The notes under the pieces are model-generated. The model saw nothing but the letters and a program-made list of their open reading frames with translations, did no database searches and had not been told where the DNA came from. A stretch of DNA of 64,000 bases, from contig CM060113.1 of assembly GCA_030522415.1 (NCBI GenBank), positions 10,212,565-10,276,564 on the forward strand, in the 5' to 3' direction. Of this stretch, positions 44,134 to 54,269 are shown one piece after another; position 1 is the first letter of the stretch, and every line of letters begins with the position of its first letter. A program made the position numbers and the translations under genes. This stretch comes from Channallabes apus. Its lineage: Eukaryota; Chordata; Actinopteri; Siluriformes; Clariidae.

Positions 44134-45156
44134 CACGTGCAGGGGGGGGGAGGGGTGCTTGGCCACTTTTCTCACCCGCCCCTTTCCTCCAGGATGCCTC
44201 AAGTGCCCTTTTTTCTTTGTGTGTATGTGCGTATGGAGCACTGTCTTTGCCCCTCAACAATAAAATGTAACTATTAATCTCAATTTTGCTAAATAAAAGG
44301 ATCTGGCTTGCATCAGTCACATGCCTGCCATTAACCAATGCTCGCCCTTGAGGGCAGAGCGCGCTCGTTACGAGCCGGGTACGAGCACGCAACGTGCACG
44401 TGCATTTTCTGCAGGCTGGGCGGTGCGGAGCTGGAGGAGAAGCAGGCAAATTAACTGGAAGGTGCAGACTGTAACAACACAGTAAATAGGATGTACAGCG
44501 CACACTATAGTCTATAACAACAAATTAATTGAAATAAATGAGTGTGCTGTTTGTGCAACAGCGCGACAAACATTACCTGTCCTTTTATGAACTGCACAAG
44601 TAGTGGTGGTCATTAACTGCTAGCTAACTGGGTAAGGGGGTTACAAGGGGGTCTGTAGCTCTGTGTCCACCGTTTTAGGGAACATGTTTAGTTTTAAAGT
44701 AAGTTACAGTTTTATTTCACTAAAAGCCATCTAATATGGATATCCACATAATTATGGATTATTATATTTATTATATAAAAAACACTGTTTTTAAAGAAAA
44801 TATATTAAGTAACAGATAATATTAGGTTTATATTTCAAATTAGATAAAATTCTGATTTTACAGCAGTAAAATTATTGTATCTCTACAGTTGAAACATTTA
44901 ATAAGCACTGCATGTGCATGTTTGTGTGTTTTATGTGTATAGATTTTTAAAAATTATTACTAATAATATAATAATCAACAGCAACATTGTACGCCATCAG
45001 GTAAAACATAGGCTACATTTGCTTTGCATTGTCCCGACCTGATGACAGTCATACAGTATGATGCAATTCCATATTATATTCGTTGTGAATGTGAGTTGTT
45101 TTTATTCTTTTTTAACTTTGAGCACCCGCCCCTTTAAACGTCTCTGCATGGCCCTG
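44130..45156. mobile_element. hAT-like non-autonomous element (candidate)
   Basis: The left end CAGGCACGTGCAGGGG and the reverse complement of the right end (CAGGGCCATGCAGAGACG) are similar, and both are followed inward by a GGGGYGGGTGCT-type block. The CAGG...CCTG termini suit hAT elements. The 8 bp outside match only 5 of 8 (CACACACA versus CACATATT), which may reflect insertion into a mutating CA repeat. No transposase. Confidence 0.4.
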
Positions 45157-45238
45157 CACATATTGTTCATTCATGTCTTCTGATGATGGCGACACATTTT
45201 TTCATTTTAAATAATATATGTTGGCATATTCATGCATA
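45157..45238 (+). repeat. Local duplication, copy 1 (left part)
   Basis: CATGTCTTCTGATGATGGCG, GACACATTTTT and TTGGCATATTCATG match copy 2 at 47450 onward. Continues after the Tc1 insertion at 46824. Confidence 0.75.
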
Positions 45239-46823
45239 CAGTGGTGTGAAAAACTATTTGCCCCCCTCCTGATTTCTTATTCTTTTGCATGTTTGTCACA
45301 CAAAATGTTTCTGATCATCAAACACATTTAACTATTAGTCAAAGATAACACAAGTAAACACAAAATGCAGTTTTTAAATGAGGGGTTTTATTATTTAGGG
45401 AGAAAAAAAATCCAAACCTACATGGCCCTGTGTGAAAAAGTAATTGCCCCCTGAACCTAATAACTGGTTGGGCCACCCTTAGCAGCAATAACTGCAATCA
45501 AGCGTTTGCGATAACTTGCAACGAGTCTTTTACAGTGCTCTGGAGGAATTTTGGCCCACTCATCTTTGCAGAATTGTTGTAATTCAGCTTTATTTGAGGA
45601 TTTTCTAATCTCAACATCTCAATAGGATTCAGGTCAGGACTTTGACTAGGCCACTCCAAAGTCTTCATTTTGTTTTTCTTCAGCCATTCAGAGGTGGATT
45701 TGCTGGTGTGTTTTGGGTCATTGTCCTGCTGCAGCACCCAAGATCGCTTCAGCTTGAGTTGATGAACAGATGGCCGGACATTCTCCTTCAGGATTTTTTG
45801 GTAGACAGTAGAATTCATGGTTCCATCTATCACAGCAAGCCTTCCAGGTCCTGAAGCAGCAAAACAACCCCAGACCATCACACTACCACGACCATATTTT
45901 ACTGTTGGTATGATGTTCTTTTTCTGAAATGCTGTGTTACTTTTACGCCAGATGTAACGGGACACGCACCTTCCAAAAAGTTCAACTTTTGACTCGTCGG
46001 TCCACAAGGTATTTTCCCAGAAGTCTTGGCAATCATTGAGATGTTTTTTTAGCAAAATTGAGACGAGCCTTAATGTTCTTTTTGCTTAAAAGTGGTTTGT
46101 GCCTTGGAAATCTGCCATGCAGGCCGTTTTTGCCCAGTCTCTTTCTCTAAGGATGGACCCGTGAACAATGACCTTAATTGAGGCAAGTGAGGCCTGCAGT
46201 TCTTTAGATGTCGTTCTGGGGTCTTTTGTGGCCTCTCGGATGAGTTGTCTCTGCACTCTTGGGGTAATTTTGTTCGGCCGGCCACTCCTGGGAAGGTTGA
46301 CCACTGTTCCATGTTTTTGCCATTTGTGGATAATGGCTCTCTCTGTGGTTCACTGGAGTCCCAAAGCTTTAGAAATGGCTTTATAACCTTTACCAGATTG
46401 ATAGATCTCAATTACTTTTGTTCTCATTTGTTCCTGAATTTCTTTGGATCTTGGCATGATGTCTAGCTTTTGAGGTGCTTTTGGTCTACTTCTCTGTGTC
46501 AGGTAGCTCCTATTTAAGTGATTTCTTGATTGAAACAGGTGTGGCAGTAATCAGGCCTGGGGGTGACTACAGAAATTGAACTCAGGTGTGATAAACCACA
46601 GTTAAGTTATTTTTTAACAAGGGGGGCAATCACTTTTTCACACAGGGCCATGTAGATTTGGAGTTTTTTTTCTCCCTTAATAACGTAAACCTTCCTTTAA
46701 AAACTGCAATTATGTTATCTTTGACTAATAGTTAACGGTTTTTGATGAGCAGAAACATTTTGTGTGACAAACATGCAAAAGAATAAGAAATCAGGAAGGG
46801 GTAAATAGTTTTTCACACCACTG
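45239..46823 (-). mobile_element. Tc1/mariner element 1, TA duplication intact
   Basis: 1585 bp from CAGTGGTGTGAAAAACTA to its inverted counterpart, flanked by TA on both sides (45237-45238, 46824-46825). The terminal inverted repeats are long, about 200 bp, with inner CATGGCCCTGTGTGAAAAAG. Transposase is on the minus strand and broken. Same subfamily as the copy at 49820-51426. Confidence 0.92.
45498..46457 (-). pseudogene. Tc1 transposase, broken copy 1
   Basis: Cut-and-paste transposase with a DD34E core. The ATG at 46455-46457 starts MPRSKEIQEQMRTKVIEIYQ, keeping the eight bases lost from copy 2. A TGA at 46350-46352 replaces the Arg codon in GLQRTTV. Further frameshifts follow near 46085 (SKAQTTFKQKEH region). 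The catalytic part is readable: WTDESK (first D), LQQDNDPKHTS (second D) and SPDLNPIE (E). About 25 bases are missing right after PIEM, shifting the frame and losing the normal C-terminus. Confidence 0.85.
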
Positions 46824-46960
46824 TAGTTAACAGTATCAGATACTATCAGGAAATTAAATTAATTTCAAGACCATTTAAACCGAGGCATTGTCATGTCTTT
46901 CATTGTTTTGTAATGAATCTTTTTTTCAAAAGAAAACTGAAAACACAAAATAACCGTCTA
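46824..46960 (+). repeat. Local duplication, copy 1 (right part)
   Basis: Continues the 45157 block after the Tc1: TAGTTAACAGTATCAGA, CAAGACCATTTAAACCGAGG and CATGTCTTTCATTGTTTTGT match copies 2 and 3. Confidence 0.75.
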
Positions 46961-47440
46961 CATGAGAAAGGACGGGATTCTGGAAACTAAAACAAAAAAC
47001 TAAAGATGCTCTCGGGACTTATGGCTTTACTGAGGATTTATAGGAAGAGAGAGAGAGTAGAGTTTGTGCTTTGTGCACTTTAACCCGGGAGCGCATGCTA
47101 AACTGATGCGTGTTGCTCTCCTTTACTCTCTCTCCGGTGTCTTAGACAGACAGAGGCTTGGGCTTTGCTTGTGTCTTCTCCAGCGCGCTTTGTCTTTGGC
47201 ACTGACACCTTTTACTGGTGCGACCGAATGATCAGACAGAGTGTCTCGGTATCACAACCCAGCCCATTCTGAACAGTTTATGCGCAGCTCGCGTGAGCCG
47301 CGTCGTTACATACATATCCACAAATACTTTGACAACATACACTTATCATGAATTGCATTTTATATGAATGTTACATATGAGACACGCACACAAACACATA
47401 CTTATATAATATATGCACATACAAACACATACAGTACACA
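46961..47440. other. Spacer, no gene seen
   Basis: A CpG-containing stretch at 47090-47310 shows no recognisable gene. CCACAAATACTTTGACAACA at 47329 recurs at 51710. Confidence 0.35.
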
Positions 47441-48045
47441 TTGTTAATTCATGTCTTCTGATGATGGCGACACATTTTTACGTTTTAAATAAGACATATT
47501 GGCATATTCACGAATCAGGACATTCGTGTAGTTAACACGATCAGATAACCTACTATCAGGAAATTAAATTAATTTCAAGACCATTTAAACCGCGGCATGG
47601 CCATGTCTTTCATTATTTTGTACCTGTTAAGACATTACAAAAACTATATAAGAAACTTTTAAAGCACGAATTTGGGCATCTCATTTCATCATTATGAAAA
47701 TAACATGAAGCACATATACACACGTTCATTATGAAATATCTGTTGTAAAACAAAATAAAATTCATGTTTGCTACAGCATTGGAAACAATATTCTTTTAGG
47801 TTAACGGTTATATTCTTTAGGTTAACCTTATACACAATTCATTTGTACTTGGTCCGACTTTTAGATAAAGTCCTTCCATGCGCCATCTGGCGGATATTCA
47901 GTGAAGCACAACACATTTATTTTAAATTCCTGAATGTTGCCTCCGGCAAGGCGCGGCACGCCGTGCGCTAAATTGCGGCCTCTCGTGGGAAAACACGCGC
48001 AGTCTTAAAGGCGACATCTGTAAACTCTCCGTGCACACACACACG
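47441..48045 (+). repeat. Local duplication, copy 2 (uninterrupted)
   Basis: About 600 bp that matches copy 1 and, from TTGGCATATTCACGAATCAG onward, copy 3 (52284-52755) in direct orientation. Shared landmarks: GAGGCAT/GCGGCAT, GGGCATCTCATTTCATCATT, AAGTCCTTCCATGCGCC, CTGGCGGATATTCAGTGAAG, AAATTGCGGCCTCTCG and AACACGCGCAGTCTTAA. It keeps the empty sites of the hAT MITE in copy 3 and of Tc1 in copy 1. Confidence 0.85.
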
Positions 48046-48239
48046 ATTTATAGATAAAATGCAGACATAAACACCCCACCCCCCCAGGAAAACAACAAAC
48101 ACAAATATATAGACTACAGTACTCGCTTTTCCAATATGCTAGCGCGCTTCCTTTGTGAGCCGATTTATTCAAGTCATAATTAGAGAATATAGAGAGATTA
48201 ATAACAGAGAAAGCATAATACGATGTCTATACAGTAAAT
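48046..48239. other. Short unannotated spacer
   Basis: Nothing recognised. Confidence 0.3.
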
Positions 48240-48480
48240 GAAAAGAAAAGTATCAAATATAACTACAAGTCTGATTTAATTGCTATCATTAACCATTTAT
48301 GTTATATATTTATTTATTTTATATTACTTTATTTTATATTACATTATTTTTTATATATTATATTTATACAATGCTTGCTCTGAAGGACTTTATCTAAAAG
48401 CCAGACTGACCAAGTTTCTAATTCACTGCTGAAGTAGTTAAATATGCTTATACTGTAGATACGTATAAAAGTACGATTTT
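48240..48480 (+). repeat. Direct repeat R1
   Basis: Contains TAATTGCTATCATTAACCAT, ACAATGCTTGCTCTGAAG, AAGCCAGACTGACCAAGTTT and TGCTTATACTGTAGATACGT. All recur in R2 (48930-49210), offset 687-733 bp. Confidence 0.85.
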
Positions 48481-48516
48481 AAAAGTACAATCGCTACTGT
48501 TACACTGTTATTGTAA

Positions 48517-49085
48517 TCCCCCTTCTCACCTTTCATTGGTGTAAAGTTATCAAACCGGTTTCGCTGATGGGGGAATTAGCAGAATTGAGAGGTTTCGCCA
48601 GCAAAACAAATAGAAAAATGAACATACAGTAAGTAAATATAAAATGTTTAATTGTAACAATTAAATTAGACTTCATAGGTGGATTTGATGCTTTGAGTGT
48701 AATTCATAAATTTACTGAATATATTCAAATAAACACACCATACAGCAAATATATCATCCCAAAGCTTTTATTTGTGGGGTCATAAATGCAGTGTTCATTT
48801 ACATTCCTGTGTGTCCACCCTGATTTTTAACCACTACTGGAAGGACTTTAAACAACCTATTTATGTATTTATTACATACCTCTTCTGGAAGTACCTCAAA
48901 CCAGAATTTATTAATGGCAGTAATTAAAAAGAAAAGTATCAAATCCAACTATTAAGTCTGATTTAATTGCTATCATTAACCATTTATGTTATATATTATA
49001 TATATGTTTTTCTATTTTAGACAGAGACATCCGCTCTTTTCTTCATTCATCTAATTCACGCCTGAATGAAAGGTGAGAAGAGATT
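48517..49085. mobile_element. Fold-back/TIR repeat, family FB, unit 2
   Basis: The left end CCTTCTCACCTTTCATTGGT, then AAGTTATCAAACCGGTTTCG and GATGGGGGAATTAGCAG, is mirrored at the right by GAATGAAAGGTGAGAAGAG (about 49063-49081). The inner CCAGCAAAAC at the left and AGACAGAGACATC at the right correspond to the arms of unit 1. Confidence 0.55.
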
Positions 49086-49212
49086 CCTCAGAATCTTCTG
49101 ACACAATGCTTGCTCTGAAGAACTTTATCTAAAAGCCAGACTGACCAAGTTTCTAATTCACTGCTGAAGTAGTTAAATATGCTTATACTGTAGATACGTA
49201 TAGGCTAAATTT
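48930..49212 (+). repeat. Direct repeat R2
   Basis: Near-identical to R1 over its shared blocks but carries about 46 extra bases (the right end of FB unit 2) between the ATTAACCATTTATG and ACAATGCTTGCTC blocks. Confidence 0.85.
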
Positions 49213-49567
49213 TAAAAGTACAATCGCAAGTAAATTACAAACTGCATGTAATGTAAAATATGAATAAACCAGTATTAGACACAGATATATGATATGGTAT
49301 ATACAATGAAAAAGCTATTTACACATGAGTGCTCAAATGTAAAGCAAATGCAATTATTAATTTATTGTGTATATTTAACTTCATTCAGCCATTTAAGTTA
49401 TATGAAGAATAACGTTCCTAGCCCACTATTATTTTAATCTTAAATAAAGTTGGCCTAATACAATATTGTTTCCAATGCTGAAGCAAACATGATTTTGTTT
49501 TAGTCTATTCGCTGAATACAACGCGATCCACATCACCTGTGGATGAAGACCCACAGAAATCATTACA
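49213..49567. other. Spacer, no gene seen
   Basis: AT-rich; no recognisable gene. Confidence 0.35.
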
Positions 49568-49640
49568 GTAATCACCCTTCTCACCTTTCCTTGGTGTGAA
49601 GTTATCAAACCGGTTTCGCTGATGGGGTAATTCTGCTTCA
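49568..49640. repeat. Family FB, isolated left arm
   Basis: CACCCTTCTCACCTTTCCTT, then AAGTTATCAAACCGGTTTCG and GATGGGGTAATTC, matches the outer arm of units 1 and 2. No partner arm was found nearby. Confidence 0.6.
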
Positions 49641-49819
49641 AGCACTTTCCGATGCTGTTGCTAGGAAATTCCACCCCACAGCCCGCAACAACAAGCAAAT
49701 AAGAGACAGAATTAACGAACTTCTTAGAAAGAAAAGATTGAGATTTCCTCTTTTGTAAAAAAAAATTAATTAATGAATACTCTTACTTTTGTAAAGATTT
49801 TGAGTGACTATTTGACATA

Positions 49820-51426
49820 CAGTGGCGTGAAAAACTATTTGCCCCCTTCCTGATTTCTTATTCTTTTGCATGTTTGTCACACTTAAATGTTTCTGCTCAT
49901 CAAAAACCGTTAACTACTAGTTAAAGATAACATAATTGAACACAAAATGCAGTTTTTAAATGAAGGTTTACGTTATTAAGGGAGAAAAAAAACTCCAAAT
50001 CTACATGGCCCTGTGTGAAAAAGTGATTACCCCCCTTGTTAAAAAATAACTTAACTGTGGTTTATCACACCTGAGTTCAATTTCTGTAGTCACCCCCAGG
50101 CCTGATTACTGCCACACCTGTTTCAATCATGAAATCACTTAAATAGGAGCTACCTGACACAGAGAATTAGACCAAAAGCACCTCAAAAGCTAGACATCAT
50201 GCCAAGATCCAAAGAAATTCAGGAACAAAAGTAATTGAGATCTATCAGTCTGGTAAAGGTTATAAAGCCGTTTTTAAAGCTTTGGGACTCCAGCGAACCA
50301 CAGTGAGAGCCATTATCCACAAATGGCAAAAACATGGAACAGTGGTGAACCTTCCCAGGAGTGGCCGGCCGACCAAAATTACCCCAAGAGCGCAGAGACG
50401 ACTCATCCGAGAGGCCACAAAAGACCCCAGGACAACATCTAAAGAACTGCAGGCCTCACTTGCCTCAATTAAGGTCAGTGTTCACGACTCCACCATAAGA
50501 AAGAGACTGGGCAAAAACGGCCTGCATGGCAGATTTCCAAGGCGCAAACCACTAAGCAAAAAGAACATTAAGGCTCGTCTCAATTTTGCTAAAAAACATC
50601 TCAATGATTGCCAAGACTTTTGGGAAAATACCTTGTGGACTGACGAGACAAAAGTTGAACTTTTTGGAAGGTGCGTGTCCCGTTACATCTGGCGTAAAAG
50701 TAACACAGCATTTCAGAAAAAGAACATCATACCAACAGTAAAATATGGTGGTGGTAGTCTGATGGTCTGGGGTTGTTTTGCTGCTTCAGGACCTGGAAGG
50801 CTTGCTGTGATAGATGGAACCATGAATTCTACTGTCTACCAAAAAATCCTGAAGGAGAATGTCCGGCCATCTGTTCGTCAACTCAAGCTGAAGCGATCTT
50901 GGGTGCTGCAGCAGGACAATGACCTAAAACACACCAGCAAATCCACCTCTGAATGGCTGAAGAAAAACAAAATGAAGACTTTGGAGTGGCCTAGTCAAAG
51001 TCCTGACCTGAATCCTATTGAGATGTTGTGGCATGACCTTAAAAATGCGGTTCATGCTAGAAAACCCTCAAATAAAGCTGAATTACAACAATTCTGCAAA
51101 GATGAGTGGGCCAAAATTCCTCCAGAGCGCTGTAAAAGACTCGTTGTAAGTTATCGCAAACGTTTGATTGCAGTTATTGCTGCTAAGGGTGGCCCAACCA
51201 GTTATTAGGTTCAGGGGGCAATTACTTTTTCACACAGGGCCATGTAGGTTTGGATTTTTTTTCTCCCTAAATAATAAAACCCCTCATTTAAAAACTGCAT
51301 TTTGTGTTTACTTGTGTTATCTTTGACTAATAGTTAAATGTGTTTGATGATCAGAAACATTTTGTGTGACAAACATGCAAAAGAATAAGAAATCAGGAGG
51401 GGGGCAAATAGTTTTTCACACCACTG
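49820..51426 (+). mobile_element. Tc1/mariner element 2, TA duplication intact
   Basis: 1607 bp from CAGTGGCGTGAAAAACTA to the inverted right end, flanked by TA (49818-49819, 51427-51428). Terminal inverted repeats of about 210 bp. Same subfamily as element 1, opposite orientation. Confidence 0.93.
50199..51208 (+). pseudogene. Tc1 transposase, one frameshift from intact (copy 2)
   Basis: DD34E transposase that excises and reinserts the element at TA. The ATG at 50199 begins MPRSKEIQEQK and hits TAA after eleven codons, because eight bases present in copy 1 (ATGAGAAC or equivalent) are missing at about 50230. Beyond this the frame is open to the normal end, GGPTSY. Counted from LGLQRTTV at 50282: HTH plus NLPRSGRP linker, WTDETK with D121, LQQDNDLKHTS with D212, SPDLNPIE with E247. 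There are 34 residues between the second D and E. A Leu stands where copy 1 has Pro in NDPKHTS. The reading-frame start at 50282 is a TTG, not a true initiator. Confidence 0.92.
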
Positions 51427-51428
51427 TA

Positions 51429-51983
51429 TATAGTACTGCCTGCTTTATTATATATTTAATAAAACTTTATTGCAACTAAATTGTGTGTGTGCCTTATTGA
51501 ATATTTAATAAGGCTTCCGGAACATTGTTGTCCATACGTTTTACAGTATGTGCAGTATATTGAAAACATTGAAACATAAAACACAAACCGAAAGGACAAA
51601 TTAAGGAATGTACGAAACACCTATACCGTGTTCAAATAAATACTGTAGAGTTACTGCATTATGTTTCAAGACATCCTTAACTTAAAAATTTTCCCCTAAT
51701 TATATGTCCACAAATACTTTGACAACATACACTTATCAACTTATCCACATACACTTATCAACACAAACTCTCCGTGCACGCACACACAATCTCTCCACGC
51801 GAAAACAACGCAAGATACAGTACTGTACATGTATTTGTCTTTGGTGCATTTCTGGCCGAGAATGTCTGCATTTGTATCGATAAATCGCGCACGATTAGCA
51901 GCCTTTTGATCAAAAGGCCTTTTGTAAAGTGGAATTACGAGCCAGTTTCCGCACGGCGATGAACAGCTTTATTTATTTATAAG
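51429..51983. other. Spacer, no gene seen
   Basis: Contains CCACAAATACTTTGACAACA and AAACTCTCCGTGCACGCACA, both also present around copy 2 of the local duplication (47329, 48013). It is therefore a rearranged part of the same duplicated tract. Confidence 0.4.
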
Positions 51984-51995
51984 ATATGTTGGCAT

Positions 51996-52283
51996 CAGTG
52001 CCGCCGCTCCCTATACACAGAGTACGCAGTCTGCGTAGGGCACCAACTCCCAGGGGGGCACCATCCCAGCTGTCAAAAAAATCTTTTTATATATTATAAT
52101 AATAAATTTATATTAATAACATACATATACAAATAAACAAAAATATAAACGTATATATTGCATTTTAGGGTGAACGCAGAGTAGGCTAAGCACACGTGAT
52201 GACGCACGCGCCCTCACCTATGTTACGGCTGCCTATTTGGCCAAAAATGATAATAATTGAACAATATGCCAGCAGCGGCCCTT
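51996..52283. mobile_element. hAT-type MITE with 8-bp target duplication
   Basis: 288 bp. The left end CAGTGCCGCCGCT pairs with the right end AGCAGCGGCCCTT (reverse complement AAGGGCCGCTGCT). GTTGGCAT is duplicated exactly at 51988-51995 and 52284-52291. The paralogous tracts at about 45220 and 47497 have a single TTGGCAT and no insert. No coding capacity. Confidence 0.85.
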
Positions 52284-52755
52284 GTTGGCATATTCATGAA
52301 TCAGGACATTCGCCTAGTTAACACTATCAGATTATAAGTTAGCCTGCTATCAGGTAATTAGTTAATTTAATTTAAGACCATTTAAACCGAGGCAATGCCA
52401 TCTCTTTAATTATTTTGTCCCTGTTAAGACATTACAAAAACAACTATAAACTTACTATGAATTTCAAAGCACGAATTTGGGCATCTCATTTCATCATTAT
52501 GAAAATAATATGAAGCACATATACTGTACACTCATTTCATCATGAAAGATGTTCATCCGCGTCGTTACATTCATCGTTGTACTTGGTCCGGCATTTAGAT
52601 AAAGTCCTTCCATGCGCCTTCTGGCGGATATTCAGTGAAGCACAACATATTTATTTTAAATTCCCGAATGTTGCCCCCGGCAAGTCGCGGCACGCCGCAC
52701 GCTAAATTGCGGCCTCTCGCGGGAAAACACGCGCAGTCTTAATGGCGACATTTGT
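52284..52755 (+). repeat. Local duplication, copy 3
   Basis: Direct copy of 47498-48012, interrupted at its left edge by the hAT MITE. Diverges after GGCGACATTTGTATAC. Confidence 0.85.
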
Positions 52756-53059
52756 ATACTACAACCCTAATGTTGTATTAATTCGTTTGATCAAATTAAG
52801 CTATTATGAACCTTACAAGTATTGAAATTGCATTTGTTCATTTCCTTAAATTTCCTCATTTAACGTACTGTACCTGAGCTCATACTGTACCACTAATTTT
52901 TTTTTAAGGAAAAAACATAATATAGATATTATTTTGACTATAGCAAACCTAAGATAAAACCTAGTGTACTATGTATCACAAAGTACTTCCCTGAAATCAG
53001 GAAGTCAATTTTTTAAAACCAGTTAAATTTTCTGAACTGTGGCACAAAATAACTTTTGT
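52756..53059. other. Spacer, no gene seen
   Basis: AT-rich, nothing recognised. Confidence 0.35.
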
Positions 53060-53282
53060 GTTCCTGGTCAAAACTTCTTCATTGTCCTTCCGCTATTCCC
53101 TTTCAGGAATCGCTGCAGCTAATCATCTGCCTCCATCTATCCCTATCCTCTGCATTGTCTTCTCTCACACCAACTAACTTGGTGTTCTCTGTCACTGCAT
53201 CCATAAATCTCTTTGATCTTCCTTTAGACCTCCTGCCTGGCAGTTCCAACCTCAGCATCCTTTTGCCAATACTGTATGCATT
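53060..53282 (-). pseudogene. RTE-like LINE, C-terminal end
   Basis: Minus-strand translation, allowing frameshifts, gives LELPGRRSRGRPKRRFMDAV-like codons followed by an EDMKLVGV/EEDRDRWRQMI-like stretch, then a stop. This is the usual C-terminus of RTE-clade ORF2. The 120-aa plus-strand frame is its shadow. The matching upstream part of the same ORF lies at 54872-55490. Confidence 0.6.
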
Positions 53283-53352
53283 TACATTTAGGCATTTGGC
53301 AGACGGTCTTATCCAGAGCGTTTTTTTTTTATGTCATTACACATCTGAGCAG
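53283..53352 (+). repeat. Truncated fish repeat (CATTTGGCAGACGG type)
   Basis: ACATTTAGGCATTTGGCAG, ACGGTCTTATCCAGAGCG and CACATCTGAGCAGTTGAGG match the start of a short repeat very common in fish genomes. It is truncated where the tRNA-like segment begins. Confidence 0.5.
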
Positions 53353-53353
53353 T

Positions 53354-53422
53354 TGAGGGTTAAGCGGTTAGAGCGCTCGGCCAGAGATCTACAAAGCATC
53401 GGTTCGAATCCCGAGTGATGAT
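53354..53422 (+). repeat. tRNA-like segment 1
   Basis: TTAAGCGGTTAGAGCGCTC (A-box side), AGATCTACAAAGCAT, then GGTTCGAATCCCGAGTGATG (B-box side). Followed by ATATTTTAAAATGG, a 3' flank shared with segment 3. Confidence 0.6.
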
Positions 53423-53537
53423 ATTTTAAAATGGTTTCATAATAGAAAAGAAATACCTTTTATTTGGGGTTAAGTGACTGATGTGCCTAACATCTTTCAG
53501 CTGAGCCTCGTTTCACTGAATAATCCACCAGTATAAT

Positions 53538-53539
<2 letters not shown>

Positions 53540-53571
<32 letters not shown>
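53540..53571. repeat. (CA)n microsatellite
   Basis: Uninterrupted CA run. Confidence 0.9.
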
Positions 53572-53573
<2 letters not shown>

Positions 53574-53718
53574 CGTCACTCCCCTAAATTTAAAGAATAC
53601 AAACTGGTTGCGAGTTTGCTGTTTTTCCTATAGTATGCTGAAGCAAAATCAAAATAAAACATTTTATTTTGTTTTATTTTTACTTAGCTATAATTAAAAT
53701 AAAAATTTTTTAAATAGT

Positions 53719-53793
53719 ATCACACAGGGATTGAACCCGGGTCACCCACATGAAATGCTGCGGACTTACCCGCTGCACCACTCAGACACTTAG
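53719..53793 (-). repeat. tRNA-like segment 2
   Basis: On the minus strand: GTGTCTGAGTGGTGCAGCGG, then GTAAGTCCGCAGC, CATGTGGGTGACCC and GGGTTCAATCCC. The T arm and D region are recognisable. Its 5' flank (TGGGGTGTGTTGTCTCTAAG) matches that of segment 3. Confidence 0.6.
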
Positions 53794-53909
53794 AGACAAC
53801 ACACCCCAGACTATAAATAGCACCCATTCCTCCATACTGTTCTTTACAGATTTTCCTTATCATAACATGCATTAGATCATTTTTTTATCACTCTATACAC
53901 AATACTTTG

Positions 53910-54164
53910 CTATTTTTTATAGATGTTGAGCATCGTGAGCAAGCCCGAGATCATATTAACGTTAATTATCACCAGCCGGCATGAATAGGCCGACTCGCAA
54001 GTAACGTGAGTTGGGAGCACACCAATCGATTCGACTATGGTTAATCGCTCACTCCGTAGCAGCGCCCTGAATAGGTGGGAAAGGGATGGAGCCGCGTATT
54101 CGTGCCGGCAGGAAAAAAAAAAACTAAACAGATCTAACAGATGAGGACTCAGATTAATGTGCAA
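53910..54164. other. Unclassified stretch, no gene supported
   Basis: Moderately CpG-rich sequence between tRNA-like segments 2 and 3. An 84-aa minus-strand frame has no recognisable domain. Confidence 0.3.
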
Positions 54165-54269
54165 AAAATATATAATAAAACTATATAAGTCTACATAGCC
54201 TTTATAAGACTCTACCTTAAGCGCACTTAAAACATTTTATTTAGTTTTAAAATAAAACAATTTTAAAAC

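Noticed and set aside
48240..49640. Repeated spaced motifs suggesting a CRISPR-like array
   Set aside because: Spacing is irregular, units are inverted as well as direct, and the context is vertebrate; they are transposon arms and a local duplication.
50282..51208. Intact 308-aa Tc1 transposase starting at 50282
   Set aside because: The first codon is TTG inside GLQRTTV; the true ATG is at 50199 and is cut off from this frame by an eight-base deletion.
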